DNA of 64,000 nucleotides, from NCBI GenBank assembly GCA_030849075.1, contig JASAOO010003505.1:18604-82603 (forward strand), written 5' to 3'. This DNA is from Zelonia costaricensis (lineage: Eukaryota; Euglenozoa; Kinetoplastea; Trypanosomatida; Trypanosomatidae). Both the position numbers and the translations under genes were made by a program. Positions 19,111 to 29,869 of this stretch are shown in pieces (position 1 is the stretch's first letter; each line of letters starts with the position of its first letter). The notes beneath the pieces are model-generated. The model had not been told where the DNA came from. It saw only the letters and a list, made by a program, of their open reading frames with translations, and made no database searches.

Positions 19111-21150
19111 ATGTCGGAGGCAAGTACGGCAGCCTCACCAGCGGCCCCGTCGCTGGCGCCGATCATTCCCGGCTGCACACCGTACAAGTACTACCGTGTT
19201 CCAGACGGGCTCAAGCGCTTGCGGCGCAAGCAGAAGGTGGGCGTCATCTTCGGATACGTGGGCGAGTGCTACTGCGGGCTGCAGTGGAACCACCTGCCCG
19301 AGTACCCGACCGTCGAGGAGGCCCTCATGAAGGCGCTCTTCGAGACCGACATGATCAGCGAAGTGAACTTCGCCAACGTCAAGGTCCAGCAGCTCCTCAA
19401 CTTTGAGCGGGCCAGCCGCACTGACAAGGGCGTGCACGCGCTGCGCAACGTCGTGTCTGTGGCGCTGATGCTGCCCTACGACCCCGCCTACGTCGAGCAG
19501 CGGCAGGCGGCCATGCGGGAGCAGAGCGAGGATGGGGCCCCCACCGACGTGGACGGCAGCGGCGGCGGCGACGGTGAGGGGGACGCTGCCGGTGCGGTCT
19601 TCAGCTGCGACGAGGCGAAGCGGCTGCTGAACGCGGCGCTGCCACGCGACGTGCACGTGTACGCGGTGGTGCCGGTGACCCGAAGCTTCAACGCCTACCT
19701 CAACTGCGGTGGGCGGCGCTACGAGTACTACCTCCCGACCTTTGCCCTCATGACGGATGCGGAGTACACGTCCACGTACTTCCCCGCCGCGCTCGCACCA
19801 TCGCGGCCGACGCTGAAGGAGGTCGGCTTCGTGCCCGGCAAACACGGCAAGCCGCTCGCTCCGCGTGCCGCGCCGCTGACGGATGAGGAGGAGGAGGCCC
19901 GCCGCCGCAAGAGCAAGAACAGCGCGCGCAAGAACAAGGGGCACTTCCCGAAACGGAAGAAGGCGAAGGCGGCGGCACGCGCAGCGGCCACGGCAGCAGC
20001 GGCCGACGCCACCGCCGCTGCGGCAGGGGAAGGGTCCGCGGCCGTCACCCCGAGTGAGGCGGTGGAGGGTGACACCTCTGCGCCTTCTCCGGCTCCGCTG
20101 CAGCCTCCTCAAGACGAGCAGACGGCGCAGGCACCGGACGACGAGGACGACGTCGCGAGCGAGGCCGACAGCGCCGACAGCGATGCGGAGGTGCTTGCGG
20201 CGCTGGAGCAGGCCAGCGCGGGTCGCTCGTACGACGACAACTACGCGACGCACTTCCACGACGGGCTCTTCGAGTCCATGGTGCTCTTCCGCACAATACC
20301 AGCGGAGGCGATGCAGCACGTCGCCGGCTACCGCATCGCCGAGGCCCAGCTGCAGCACGTGCGGCGCCTGTTCGCGCAGTACGAGGGCACGCACTGCTAC
20401 CACAACTTCACCCCTGGCGGCCGCAGCTACGACGCCTCGTGCCACCGCTTCATCCGCAGCGTCACCGTCAGCGAGCCCTTCGTCGTCGCCCACGACGACG
20501 CGCTGCTGCAGGACAGCATCGATGGCTGGTCGCTGAACCACTTCTACTCGCCGGACGAGCGCGTGGCCGCCACGTACGAGGAGTGGATGTCAGAGAGCCT
20601 GGCAACAGAGATGCAGGAGTCTGTGGCGGCAGCCGGGTCGGGGAAGCGGCGCATCCCCGACAGCGTCGACGCCGCACTTCGCGAGCGGATGCGGCGGCAC
20701 CTGCGGGAGGTGTACGCGAGCGGCATCGAGGTGGTGCGCATCGAGCTCGATGGGCAGAGCTTTATGCTGAACCAGATCCGGAAGATGGTGGGCGCTGTCG
20801 TCTGCATCGCCGCGGCAGGCCTGCCTGACACGCACATCCGCGACGTGCTGCTCCGGAAAGGGGTGCGGCGCGGCATCCCGATGGCGCCGGCCAACGGCCT
20901 CTTCCTCTCCCACCTCGACTTCTCGGGCTACAACCGGCGGCTCGAGCGAATTCAGAACGATGGCAACAACGGCGCCGGCAAGGGCGCGCTGGACGTGGAG
21001 GTAGGGGTGGACCCGGCCGAGGTGGAGGCGCAGCGCCGTCGCATCGTGGCCGTGGTGCTGCGCAACGAGATGGCGGAAGACATGATGGGCAAGTGGATGC
21101 GCTCGCTGCGCCACGTGCTGCGCCTTGCATGGAAGCACGACCTCGCGTGA
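19111..21150 (+). CDS. tRNA pseudouridine synthase, TruA/Pus1 family
   Basis: A 679-residue enzyme that isomerises uridine to pseudouridine in RNA. The catalytic Asp is D105 in 'ASRTDKGVHA' (101-110), the hallmark of the TruA/Pus1 family. Supporting blocks are the N-terminal 'GYVGECYCGLQ' substrate loop (near 47-57), 'SFNAYLNCGGRRYEYYLP' (about 191-208), and the C-terminal 'SFMLNQIRKMVGAVV' (about 549-563). An Ala/Lys/Glu-rich insertion, about residues 250-370 with a basic KRKK stretch, splits the catalytic fold and is unusual in length; it may serve nuclear targeting. I chose ATG 19111, which follows the C/T tract; an in-frame ATG at 18937 would add 58 residues but lies beside a TG repeat and before the tract. 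The stop codon lies inside a strong inverted repeat (see 21132-21230). Confidence 0.9.
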   Translation: MSEASTAASPAAPSLAPIIPGCTPYKYYRVPDGLKRLRRKQKVGVIFGYVGECYCGLQWNHLPEYPTVEEALMKALFETDMISEVNFANVKVQQLLNFERASRTDKGVHALRNVVSVALMLPYDPAYVEQRQAAMREQSEDGAPTDVDGSGGGDGEGDAAGAVFSCDEAKRLLNAALPRDVHVYAVVPVTRSFNAYLNCGGRRYEYYLPTFALMTDAEYTSTYFPAALAPSRPTLKEVGFVPGKHGKPLAPRAAPLTDEEEEARRRKSKNSARKNKGHFPKRKKAKAAARAAATAAAADATAAAAGEGSAAVTPSEAVEGDTSAPSPAPLQPPQDEQTAQAPDDEDDVASEADSADSDAEVLAALEQASAGRSYDDNYATHFHDGLFESMVLFRTIPAEAMQHVAGYRIAEAQLQHVRRLFAQYEGTHCYHNFTPGGRSYDASCHRFIRSVTVSEPFVVAHDDALLQDSIDGWSLNHFYSPDERVAATYEEWMSESLATEMQESVAAAGSGKRRIPDSVDAALRERMRRHLREVYASGIEVVRIELDGQSFMLNQIRKMVGAVVCIAAAGLPDTHIRDVLLRKGVRRGIPMAPANGLFLSHLDFSGYNRRLERIQNDGNNGAGKGALDVEVGVDPAEVEAQRRRIVAVVLRNEMAEDMMGKWMRSLRHVLRLAWKHDLA

Positions 21151-21230
21151 GAAGAGTGCCTCGCACTGTCGCAGCTGTGGCGAGAGAGAGGGAGCGCTCG
21201 AGGCACTCTTCTCACGCGAGGTGGTGCGTC
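21132..21230 (+). repeat. Inverted repeat/hairpin spanning the stop codon of the pseudouridine synthase gene
   Basis: Bases 21140-21163 are perfectly complementary to 21199-21222 (24 bp), with a 35-base loop. After one G:G mismatch, 21135-21138 pairs with 21224-21227, and after another mismatch two more pairs form (21132-21133 with 21229-21230). The TGA stop (21148-21150) and the preceding codons lie in the left arm. The sequence shows the repeat directly; any regulatory role is inference. Confidence 0.95.
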
Positions 21231-23277
21231 GCGAGCGCTTCATGTGGCAGCAGGTCTGACTGCCACCATTTCCCGTCGCTCTGCCGGACAGGCGTGGCGA
21301 GCTTGTCTGTGTCGTTTGTCGTGGTCGACATGTGTGTGTGTGTGTATGCGTTAATGTGTTTCGGTTCCAGCGAGTAACACCCTCCCCTTTCCCCCTCCCC
21401 ATCCACCCCTCCGCCCTGCCCGTCTCTCTGTGTCGCACCCTCGGCACTGTGCGAGCGGCTGCGGTGACGATCGACGTACAGAAATTGTGCAGGCGCGCGC
21501 CGTGCTCCGGCTCGCCGTCGTGTCCCGCCTCACGGACTGCATGCGCCGCGCTCCGCGTGTCTACTCGTGTGCCGGACAGCAACCGATGCGTGCAGGAGCC
21601 TCGCCGAGGAAGCGTGAGGTGCACAGAAAGACAGGCAACTAGCCACTCTGGAGTGCGGCGCAGGCGGCGACGGCATCCCCGTCTCTACCACCGCCCCACC
21701 CCCGCCGTGCAAGAGGGCACGCAGACCGAAGCGCGCCGTCCCGAGTGTGGAGGCTCTCGCGCTGCGTCGTGCTGATCCCGGCTGCTGAAGTCGCCCCCCT
21801 CCCTTCTATCCCGCCTTCGCCCCCCCCCCTCCCTCCCGTCTATACAAAACACACACCTCCGCAAATTCCGCAGCTTCTATTACCTAGTCGACTGCCGCAC
21901 TCTCCCCACCCCCTTTCCCTCCTCCGTGTCATCTCTATTCCACGTGTGACGTGTCAGCTCTCAGACATCCCCCCTTTCCTCCTCTTGCCTTCTCTCAGGT
22001 CATCGCCACCGAAGCCGCCATCAAGAGGTTCAGAGGGCCCCTGGACCACCACCGTACGCCCCCCATCCACGCAGCAGCACACGAAGAGCTGACCACGGCG
22101 GTACCCCGGGTACGTCCGCCCGCCCCCGGCCCCGCCCTCTCATCCCTTCTCGTTCGTTTTTTGTCTCTTGAGTCAACTCTCACGAGTTCACGGCACTCGT
22201 CTGCGCGCCCCCCCCCCTCACACTCTCCGCAGCCCCGCCTATCATTTTCCATTGTCGCTTTTCTCGGTTTTGAATCTGCGATACAACATCAGCACCACGT
22301 CCGTCTGTGTCTGTCTAAGAGTGCGCGTGCGCGTGTTTTTTGTGTGTGTGCGTGTCCGCTGCGCGCGCCCTCCTCCCCCAACTCCCCTGCCGACCTTCAA
22401 GCGCCCGTCCTCGCCGGTTCCCTCACCTCTTTCTCGTCCTCTTGCACCAGCGCCTTTAACGCATTGTGCCTGTCTGCCTTTGTGTGTGCGTGTGCGCGAG
22501 TGAGTGTGTGCCACCCCCCCCCCCTCGACAACCAGAACCCGCGACGTGACCACCTCCACTAGGACAAGAAGACAAGAGTCGCCCCTCGATCCGCTGTAGA
22601 CGAGGGCACCCTTGCTCCTTCTCCTGCTCTCTCCGCATTTGCCGGCGTGCTATCGCGACTTCGTCCGTAGCCGCATCAGTTGACTCGTGCCTCGCCGTGG
22701 GCGTTCAACCTGTGTGTCTGTGTGTGTGTGTGCTTTACTCCGTTACGTAGGGACTCACTTTTCTCCCGCGTGTCTTTGTCTTTCTTTTTTTCTCTCTTCT
22801 TCTTTGCCACCGCGTCGGGCTTTTGAAGCGTCAGCATCGGTATCCGTGAGCGTACAGGCGCAGCTTCGCTGTTACATCCCTCGGTCTGTTCCCCCGCTCC
22901 CTCCCCCCTGTGAGTGCGTGTGTGAGTGTGTGTGTGTGCGTGTATCTCCCCGCGAGTGTCTCGCCTGCCCCTCCCCCCCCCCCTTTCTCAATCCTCTCTC
23001 TCCCTGCACGCTACTCGATTTCTGTTTTTTTCCTTTTCTCTGTTTTGTGTGTCGCCCTCGTCTTGTCTGCCTCTTCACGAACCGCCTCCGCCACTCTTGT
23101 GCAGGTCTTCTCTTCAGCTTTTTATTCGTGTGTGCGTGACTGCGTGAGTGTGCACCTCAAGAGAGTGTCTGTGTGTCTGCGTGTGTCAGCGTGCTCCGGG
23201 CCCCTCATCCTCCCCTCGACGACCCCTCCGCTACCACAACTCACTTGTCTTTCCCGCCCCTTCTCGCCGCCTGAACG
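21151..23277 (+). other. Intergenic spacer, pseudouridine synthase to START protein
   Basis: Apart from the right arm of the hairpin, I see no gene. A balanced-composition stretch lies at about 21430-21730. The rest (21780-23277) is C/T-rich with poly-C runs and short TG repeats, typical of a long 3'UTR followed by polypyrimidine tracts for the downstream gene. Confidence 0.55.
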
Positions 23278-24351
23278 ATGTTCAAGTTCGTGTCCTCCAT
23301 CGGCGATGCGGCCTACAAGGCCGCCGCCAAGACCGGCCTCGCCGCCGGCTCGGAGCAACCGCCGTACCCGTGCTCGCTGCCTCTGCAGGTCATCGAGGAC
23401 CGCTACGACGTGGATGCCACCGAGCGGGTGCTGAACGACACGTACGCCGCCGTGCAGGACCTCCTGAGCGAGGACCTGCCGCTGCTGCACAGCACCATCG
23501 CCAACCCCAAGGCGCACCGCTCCTTCAAGGCGGTGGACTACACCGATCGCGGCGGCGACATCCGCCTCTTCACGCGGCCGCACGTGGGGTCGTACAACTT
23601 CGCGCGGGCAACGCTGACGCTCGACGACGTGACGCCGCAGCAGGTCCTGAGCTTCATGCACGCCCAGGACCTGAAGGAGCGCAACCGGTACTCGAGCAAC
23701 CTTTACCAGTACGACGTCATTACCCGCAACCCCGACCTGCCCGCGCAGTACATCGGCAACGACAACGACCACCTGGAGGAGCTCTGCCACATGGGCATTC
23801 GCGACTGGCACGTGGAGTACAACCGCTACAGCGCCCCGCCGCCAGTGGCGGCCCGCGACTTCATCTACCTCGTGGAGAAGCGGTACGTGCCGGCGCAGAA
23901 GTGCTTCTACATCTACGGCACCAGCGTCGACTTCCGCGACACGAGCAACGTGGCGATCGAGAAGGACAAGTGCGTGCGCGGCGCCGTCATGTTCGGTTGG
24001 CGCTTCCAGCAGGTCGGCCACAAGACCTTGTGCACGTACGTTTCGTGCATGAGCCCGAACGGGTGGGCGCCCACGTTCATTGTTGGCTGGATGAAGACGG
24101 AGATTGCCAAGGAGTTCCAGAACGCGCGCCGCCTGCTCTACCTGGATGTGCCCCGCAAGCTTGCCACCGCTGCCGCGGGCTACGATAAGGCCGCCCCGGA
24201 GGTGTTCGGCTGCTCGGTCGACTCGCGCCACCGCAACGAGCTTTCGAGCAACGACTCGCTCTCGCGGTCGTCGGTGCAGCAGACCGGGCCCGCGATGGAG
24301 CGCGAGGAGGAGCGCCTCTTGGTGCAGGAGGAGCCGATCGTCTTCGAGTGA
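23278..24351 (+). CDS. START-domain lipid-transfer protein
   Basis: A 357-residue protein. Most of it, about residues 45-285, is a StAR-related lipid-transfer (START) domain: 'VGSYNFARATLTLDDVTPQQVLSF' is the early strand-helix region, 'RDFIYLVEKRY' (near 195-205) is the highly typical central motif, and 'CTYVSCMSPNGWAP' plus the long amphipathic helix 'EIAKEFQNARRLL' close the lipid cavity. Known START proteins carry sterols, phospholipids or ceramides between membranes; the ligand here cannot be told from sequence. There is no signal peptide or membrane segment, though the N-terminus (1-20) could be an amphipathic helix. The C-terminal 60 residues are Ser/Glu-rich and possibly regulatory. 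The start is the first ATG of a short-leader frame. Confidence 0.85.
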   Translation: MFKFVSSIGDAAYKAAAKTGLAAGSEQPPYPCSLPLQVIEDRYDVDATERVLNDTYAAVQDLLSEDLPLLHSTIANPKAHRSFKAVDYTDRGGDIRLFTRPHVGSYNFARATLTLDDVTPQQVLSFMHAQDLKERNRYSSNLYQYDVITRNPDLPAQYIGNDNDHLEELCHMGIRDWHVEYNRYSAPPPVAARDFIYLVEKRYVPAQKCFYIYGTSVDFRDTSNVAIEKDKCVRGAVMFGWRFQQVGHKTLCTYVSCMSPNGWAPTFIVGWMKTEIAKEFQNARRLLYLDVPRKLATAAAGYDKAAPEVFGCSVDSRHRNELSSNDSLSRSSVQQTGPAMEREEERLLVQEEPIVFE

Positions 24352-24850
24352 GGCGCCGTCGAAGAGATGCCTCAGCGCGGCAGCCGTGGAACCCCGTATT
24401 GCGTGGGCAGTTGGCCGCGGTCGCCACGGCCGCGGTGAGAACGCGAGGGTGGGGGGCGCGTGAGCCAGATCGCTGCCCCTCCCCCCCTTCCCGTCTTCTC
24501 CTTTCTCTTGTCCCTTCGTCGGCGTTGCACTGCCGCTCTCCAGGCTTTGGCGCGCGTGCGACACGACTTGGCGTGCCACCCCTCTCACCCCATCCAGTCG
24601 TTGTCCTGTTGCTCTTCGCTCTATTGCGCCTCTCTTCCCCCCTCCCCAACTTCCCGCCACTCTCACTTCCCTTTTTTGTCTTTCCTTCCAACGTGGAGGT
24701 GCGTCTATGGCGGCGCAGCGGCGCGTGACTGCTAAGTACCGCCGCCTGCACCCTCCACCGCTGTCGCCCTCTGAGTTTCCTCTTGTGCATCTCTTCAGGG
24801 CGTCTTTCTACGCTTCTCTTCTCCTTTCCTGGTGCGACATGGTTCTCCGT

Positions 24851-24869
24851 TGTGTGTGTGTGTGTGTGT

Positions 24870-24907
<38 letters not shown>
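24851..24907 (+). repeat. (TG)n microsatellite
   Basis: A 57-base TG repeat with a single GG interruption, about 500 bases past the START gene. Confidence 0.95.
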
Positions 24908-24908
<1 letters not shown>

Positions 24909-27900
24909 GCCTCTTCTCCTGATTTCACCTTGTTCCCTTTGCGTTTCGGCTCTCTTTCTCTCTGCTGCTTCGCTCGAGCACGTGCCGTACCTCCCTCCCC
25001 CCTCCCCTGTTCACCTTTCCTCAGATCGATTCGTGCTCCCCGCTTGAACCCCACCGACGGCGTGGCTTTCCCCTCCGTCACCATCAGATAAGTTAGCCGG
25101 ACGCACACTTGTACACGCACGCACATGCACAGACGCACAGACACACATGATTGGCCTAGGTGCATGTGCGCGTGCGTGTAGGAGCACGTCATCAGCAGTG
25201 CGACACGTACGTGGTGACACTTCAGTGCCACCCTGTCTCACCCAGTTGATGTCTACCCCTCTCTTCCCCTCCCCCCTCCCCGCGCTGCCTTGACTAAAGG
25301 GCCGCAACTGCACTTGCACGGCACCCCGCGCGCTCCGTTTTTCTTCCATCTCTAGCCGCTCGCCGCCGCTTCGACTCGCACTCTCTCAATTCGCGGTGCC
25401 GTCCGGGTACGAAGATGCCACGTTTTCTTTTGTTTTTCTCTTAAAGAGAGAAGGGGGGCCTCGTTGGTGTGGCGTGCGATGAGGGCGTGGCGCCACAAAC
25501 GTGTTGATCTGTGTGCTCGGTGCCCGCCTCGCACGCAACACCTTGTGCTTCTCACCCCTTCCCCTCCCCTCGCCCCCGCAGCGAACGCCCCTCCACTCCA
25601 GTCCCTCTTCTACCAGCCTCAGGCCCTCTTTTACGTTCTCTGTTCGCAGCATGTGCCGGGGCCTGTGGAGTAAGAGACGTACGACGGGCTGTCTAATCGC
25701 TTGTTCCCCCCCCCTGTTCTAAGTGTTCACCTCCTCCGCTTGCTCTGTTTCTTGTTTGTTTTGTTTTCCCTTCCCCCGCCGCTCGTCTCGTCCTTGTGAC
25801 GTCCGGTATTGGCTCGTCATACCCGGTGCACATGATGCCTCACCACGGCAGGCGTGGGTGAGTACAGATGACAGTGCCCGCCGCCACCTGCTCGACACTG
25901 CAGTCCATTTCTCTCTATCTTCGCTCTCTCGTGTCACCTTTTCCTCCCTCAAGTCTCCTACCTCAATCTCTGCTCTGCGCTGCTGCGACGCGAATCGCTG
26001 CCGGTCGTGGCGGACGCAGAACACGCGCCGGCGCGTGCGTGTCTGGTTGGGTGGTGCATTGCGGTGTCATGTCTTTCTTCTCCTCTCCTCCTACTCTGCT
26101 CACCGTGTACTTTTCCTTCTCCTACTCTCTCCAGCCGCACGTCCTCGTGTGCGCCGCCTCCTTCCCTTCCCCTTCTCCCTTCACTCTCTCCACCGTGCGG
26201 GCTGCGTGCAAGGCGCACGAGTCGTAGAGCCGGCGTCCACTGCCGCCCGTCACGCCAAACGGAGAAGACGACGAGCGAGATCACCGCAGCAGCCCCACAC
26301 ACGCACGCCACCACGCGCCCTCCCCCTTCCTATTTCCTTCCCCCCCCCCACCTTCTTCTCGCCCACGCTCACAGACACAGCAAAGATTCTATCTGCGTGG
26401 CGCGGACGAAGGGTAGCAGGGAGCGGGCGGGCCCAACCCGCACCCGCACACGGACGCCACCTGACACGTGCAGACATCCTAGTCCAGTACCCGAGCCCCA
26501 TCCCACCCTCCCTGCGCCCACATCAGCGAACGTGTAATACCGAGCGTCGCTTGTGAGGCCGAGAGCGGTGGTACACTTCCTCGGCACGTGTCTCTGCTTC
26601 CCCCCATACCGTCCACCGCCTGCGCTGCCGCTGCCAACCTCACGGTGGAGCAGGTGGCCACCTCAAACCTCCGCCGACGTGCTGCGCACGCGCGCGACGA
26701 CCTTCTCCGTCTTTCCTTTTGGCTTCTTTTCTTGTCCCCACCTCTGCTCTCGGTATTGCGCGCTTCAGTTCTCGGTGGTTATTGTGTTCCCTCTTCACCT
26801 TCGACGCTCGTCTTACGTCCTTTCCTTCTTTTTCTTTGTGTGTTTTCCTTCACAGCCTCTTGTGTGTGCGCGTGCGCCAGTGGTGAATGTCAACCCGCTT
26901 GTCGGTCTTCTTTCTCTGCCTCCGTCTTGTTGTCACCTGACGCACGCCAAGTCCGCACGCCCGCCTGTGTGCCTCACTCGCGCTCCTCGTCGTGACCGTC
27001 ACTGCACCCCCCCCGCCCCGCCTTCCTCCGCGCCCTCCCCGAGATGCCGCTGCGTCGTCACGTGCATCCGCCTACACAGCCAAGAGGCACAGGCGCAAAT
27101 AGGCACACACACACGCACACACGAACGCACACGCACGAACGCACACTCACGTTTCCAACGAGAACCCTACGCCTTTCGTTTTCGTCTCCCCCTCCCCCTT
27201 CTCCCCTTCCTCCGCACGCTGAGTCACGAAGGGTGCGAGTTGCGCCACGGCGACTGCTGAGAAAACGCACAGGCCGGTTGAGCAGCTCCTCCCCTCCCCA
27301 CTCTTCCCCTTATCTCTCTCTCTGTACAACCAAAAGAAATAAAAACGTGAGTGTTCATGTGCGCGCGTTCGTCCGTGTCTTCCTGTCTGCCTGTGTATGT
27401 GTGTGTGTGTGGTGAGTGTTCATGTGTGTGTGTGTGTGTGTGTGCCTTCTTTTACATTCGAGTGCAACCGTGTCTCTCCTCCTTTTCTTCCCTCTCTCTA
27501 TCTTGTGCAGGCACCGTGCACGGCGACGTATTTGCTGCCTCCCTCTTCCTCTCCTTTCTGTTTCTCCTCTTGTGTTGCTTGTGTTGTGTTTCGTCTTCTT
27601 TTGTTGTTGCTGTTGTTCTACAGCACCCAACTGGCCTCCTGCGCCCCGCCCCTCCCCCCACCTCGCTTCTTTCCTTGTGAGACCCGCGCTTCGGTCGTCA
27701 ACTCCCGCTACTGATTCGGTGTACGTGTGCGTGGGTGCCGCATCCGCCGCCGGAGCGCCCTCCCCCCGCCTCTAGTAAATCCCCCGCGAGCTTCCACTGT
27801 GGCTTCCGTCAAAGGCATGACTGCTGTAGTGGTTGCACTCCGCGTTTTCCTTTTTCTCTTTTTGCCTTCCTTCTGCTTGTTGCGTTCTCTCTCTTCCTCC

Positions 27901-28596
27901 CCTCCCTCCCTCCCTTCCTTCTCCTCGTCCCCCTCCCCGTTTTCTCCTCCGCTGGATTCATTTACCTGAGTACCCGCGTCCGCGCACGCGGGTGTTGCCT
28001 GTTGCCTGGCCTGTTTTTTTGGTGTACCGTTGGTACTCGGTGCGTTCGCTCTTTGCAGGTACCTCGTCCGCCGCACGAAACTCCCTCTCGTCTCCCCCTA
28101 CTTGGGTGACAGTTGCACGTGTCTGTGCGAGTGTGTGGTGCCGGACCGCCGCCTCCACGTAGAGGACGCTGGATCGGCGAGGACTCGAAGGGGCGGGAGC
28201 TCCAGCGAGCTTCGTGGCTGCCGGTGGTGCGCCGCGGCTCGCGACTTCCCTCTGCTCCACTCCCCCGAGCACCGCCCCGTCGCCGCCCCGCCCCCCCCCC
28301 TCTCCCCTCCTTCCTCCGACCCCCTCTTCCTTTCTCTTCTGTGCACGCTGTCAGCGTTGCGGTTTTCGTCTCCTTCCCCCGTCTCTTCGATTTGTCTTTG
28401 TGTGCTTGGCTTTGTTGTCTTCGTCTGCTTCTCCCTTTCCTCCCCCTTCTGTTGTGGCAAGACTGGCGCCTGTTGTCGCCTCTTCGAACTCCACTTTCCT
28501 TTTTTTCCCCTCTTCCCCCCTCTTCTCCCCTGAAAGCGTGCGTGCACGTGTGGTGGTGGACGTTGTGGTTGCCGTGGTGCTTCTCTCCGTCTGCGT

Positions 28597-28600
<4 letters not shown>

Positions 28601-28647
<47 letters not shown>
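28601..28647 (+). repeat. (GT)n microsatellite
   Basis: An uninterrupted 47-base GT repeat, the longest perfect one in the window. Confidence 0.95.
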
Positions 28648-28648
<1 letters not shown>

Positions 28649-29827
28649 ATGAAGGTGTGGGTGGGGACACGCCCTTTGTCTGTCCGCTTTTTTTTTCTCC
28701 TTGTGTGTACTCCCTCAAGCCTTCTCGGCACCCTTCCCCCCCCCCCTCGCGCGCACCTTCCTCTTCGTGATCTCGCCAGCATGTTTGGCGACATCAGCGT
28801 GACACGCCTGCAGGTCCTCCCCGCATACTCGATTCTCCGTTGGTGGCCCCCACTCCAGTGGCAGCCCACCCACCGCATGCGAGTGCCTGCGGCGACGCGC
28901 GCACTCCCTCCCTTCCCCCCCCCCCCACGACGATGAGAACGCAAGTCGAAGAAGAGGCAGCGCACAAGCGGGGGGCGAGTGGAAAGGTCAACGTCACATA
29001 CACACGTCCCGAGCACACTGACGTAGTACTACGCCGTGTTTGTGTCCGCCACCTCTTCTTGTACTTGTGGCTCTGCACACGTGCGCACTTCTCACAGCTC
29101 GAGTGTGGGTGACACGGGGACTGGAATGGGAGGAGAGGTGGCTCGCACGGTGCCCCCCCCCCCCCAGTGTACGTGTGTGTGTGTGTGCTGATGTGCTGAT
29201 GTGCCCTTTCCTACACGACCGAGATGCGTTCTCTCCCTCTCTTGTTTGTGCGGGTGTGTCTGTGTATTTGAGCCCAGCATTGGAGCTATATGTGAGCTCA
29301 GTGTGTATGTGTGTGGGTGGGTGCAAGGGAGAAGGAAGAGTGAGGTGACGGAGTGCGGTGAGCCACGCGGGTGGCACATGTGTTGGCCCGCTGCTGGTCG
29401 CCATGGAGAGTGGAGAAGGGAGGAGCGCAGCACGAAGGCTACGTACGGGAAAAACCACACGTGGTGTGCCCGCTCTCCCTCTCCGTATCTACGAACTGCG
29501 CAACGGCGGGTGAAGTGGCGGGGCAAAAGGTTGACCGCGCTGATGTGGTGGCCGAAGCTGCGCTCCTGCTTACGCTGCCTCTACCCACTCCCTCCCCCCT
29601 AAACGCACCTTGTCTCCCTCTTTCTCCTCCTCTTCTCTCGCCACCGCACGTCTTCGCTATTGCTCCACTTCTTTTTTTTTTTTTCCGCCCGGAGCCCTCG
29701 TCTCTTTTCGTCGGCAGAAACTCGCTGCGTACACGTTGACGTGACTGAGGCCGTTCGCGTGTGTTTGTGTGTGTGTGTGTCTTTACGTGGGCTTGAGTTG
29801 AGTTGCTGCATCCGCGTCACTGAGAGT

Positions 29828-29869
29828 GCGTGTCCGTGTCCGTGTCCGTGTGTGTGGGGGGGGGGGGGG
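29828..29869 (+). repeat. (GTGTCC)n repeat followed by a G14 run
   Basis: A short hexanucleotide repeat of about three units passes into GTGTGT and then 14 consecutive G (29856-29869). The G run is an exception in a spacer that is otherwise C/T-rich on this strand. Confidence 0.85.

Noticed and set aside
25723..26556. 277-codon + frame in the gene-empty gap
   Set aside because: Ser/Arg/Pro low-complexity, no motif, codon use unlike the genes.
28755..28940. Possible short gene near ATG 28781 in the gap
   Set aside because: Short, no motif, Pro-rich end from poly-C, and no similarity I recognise.
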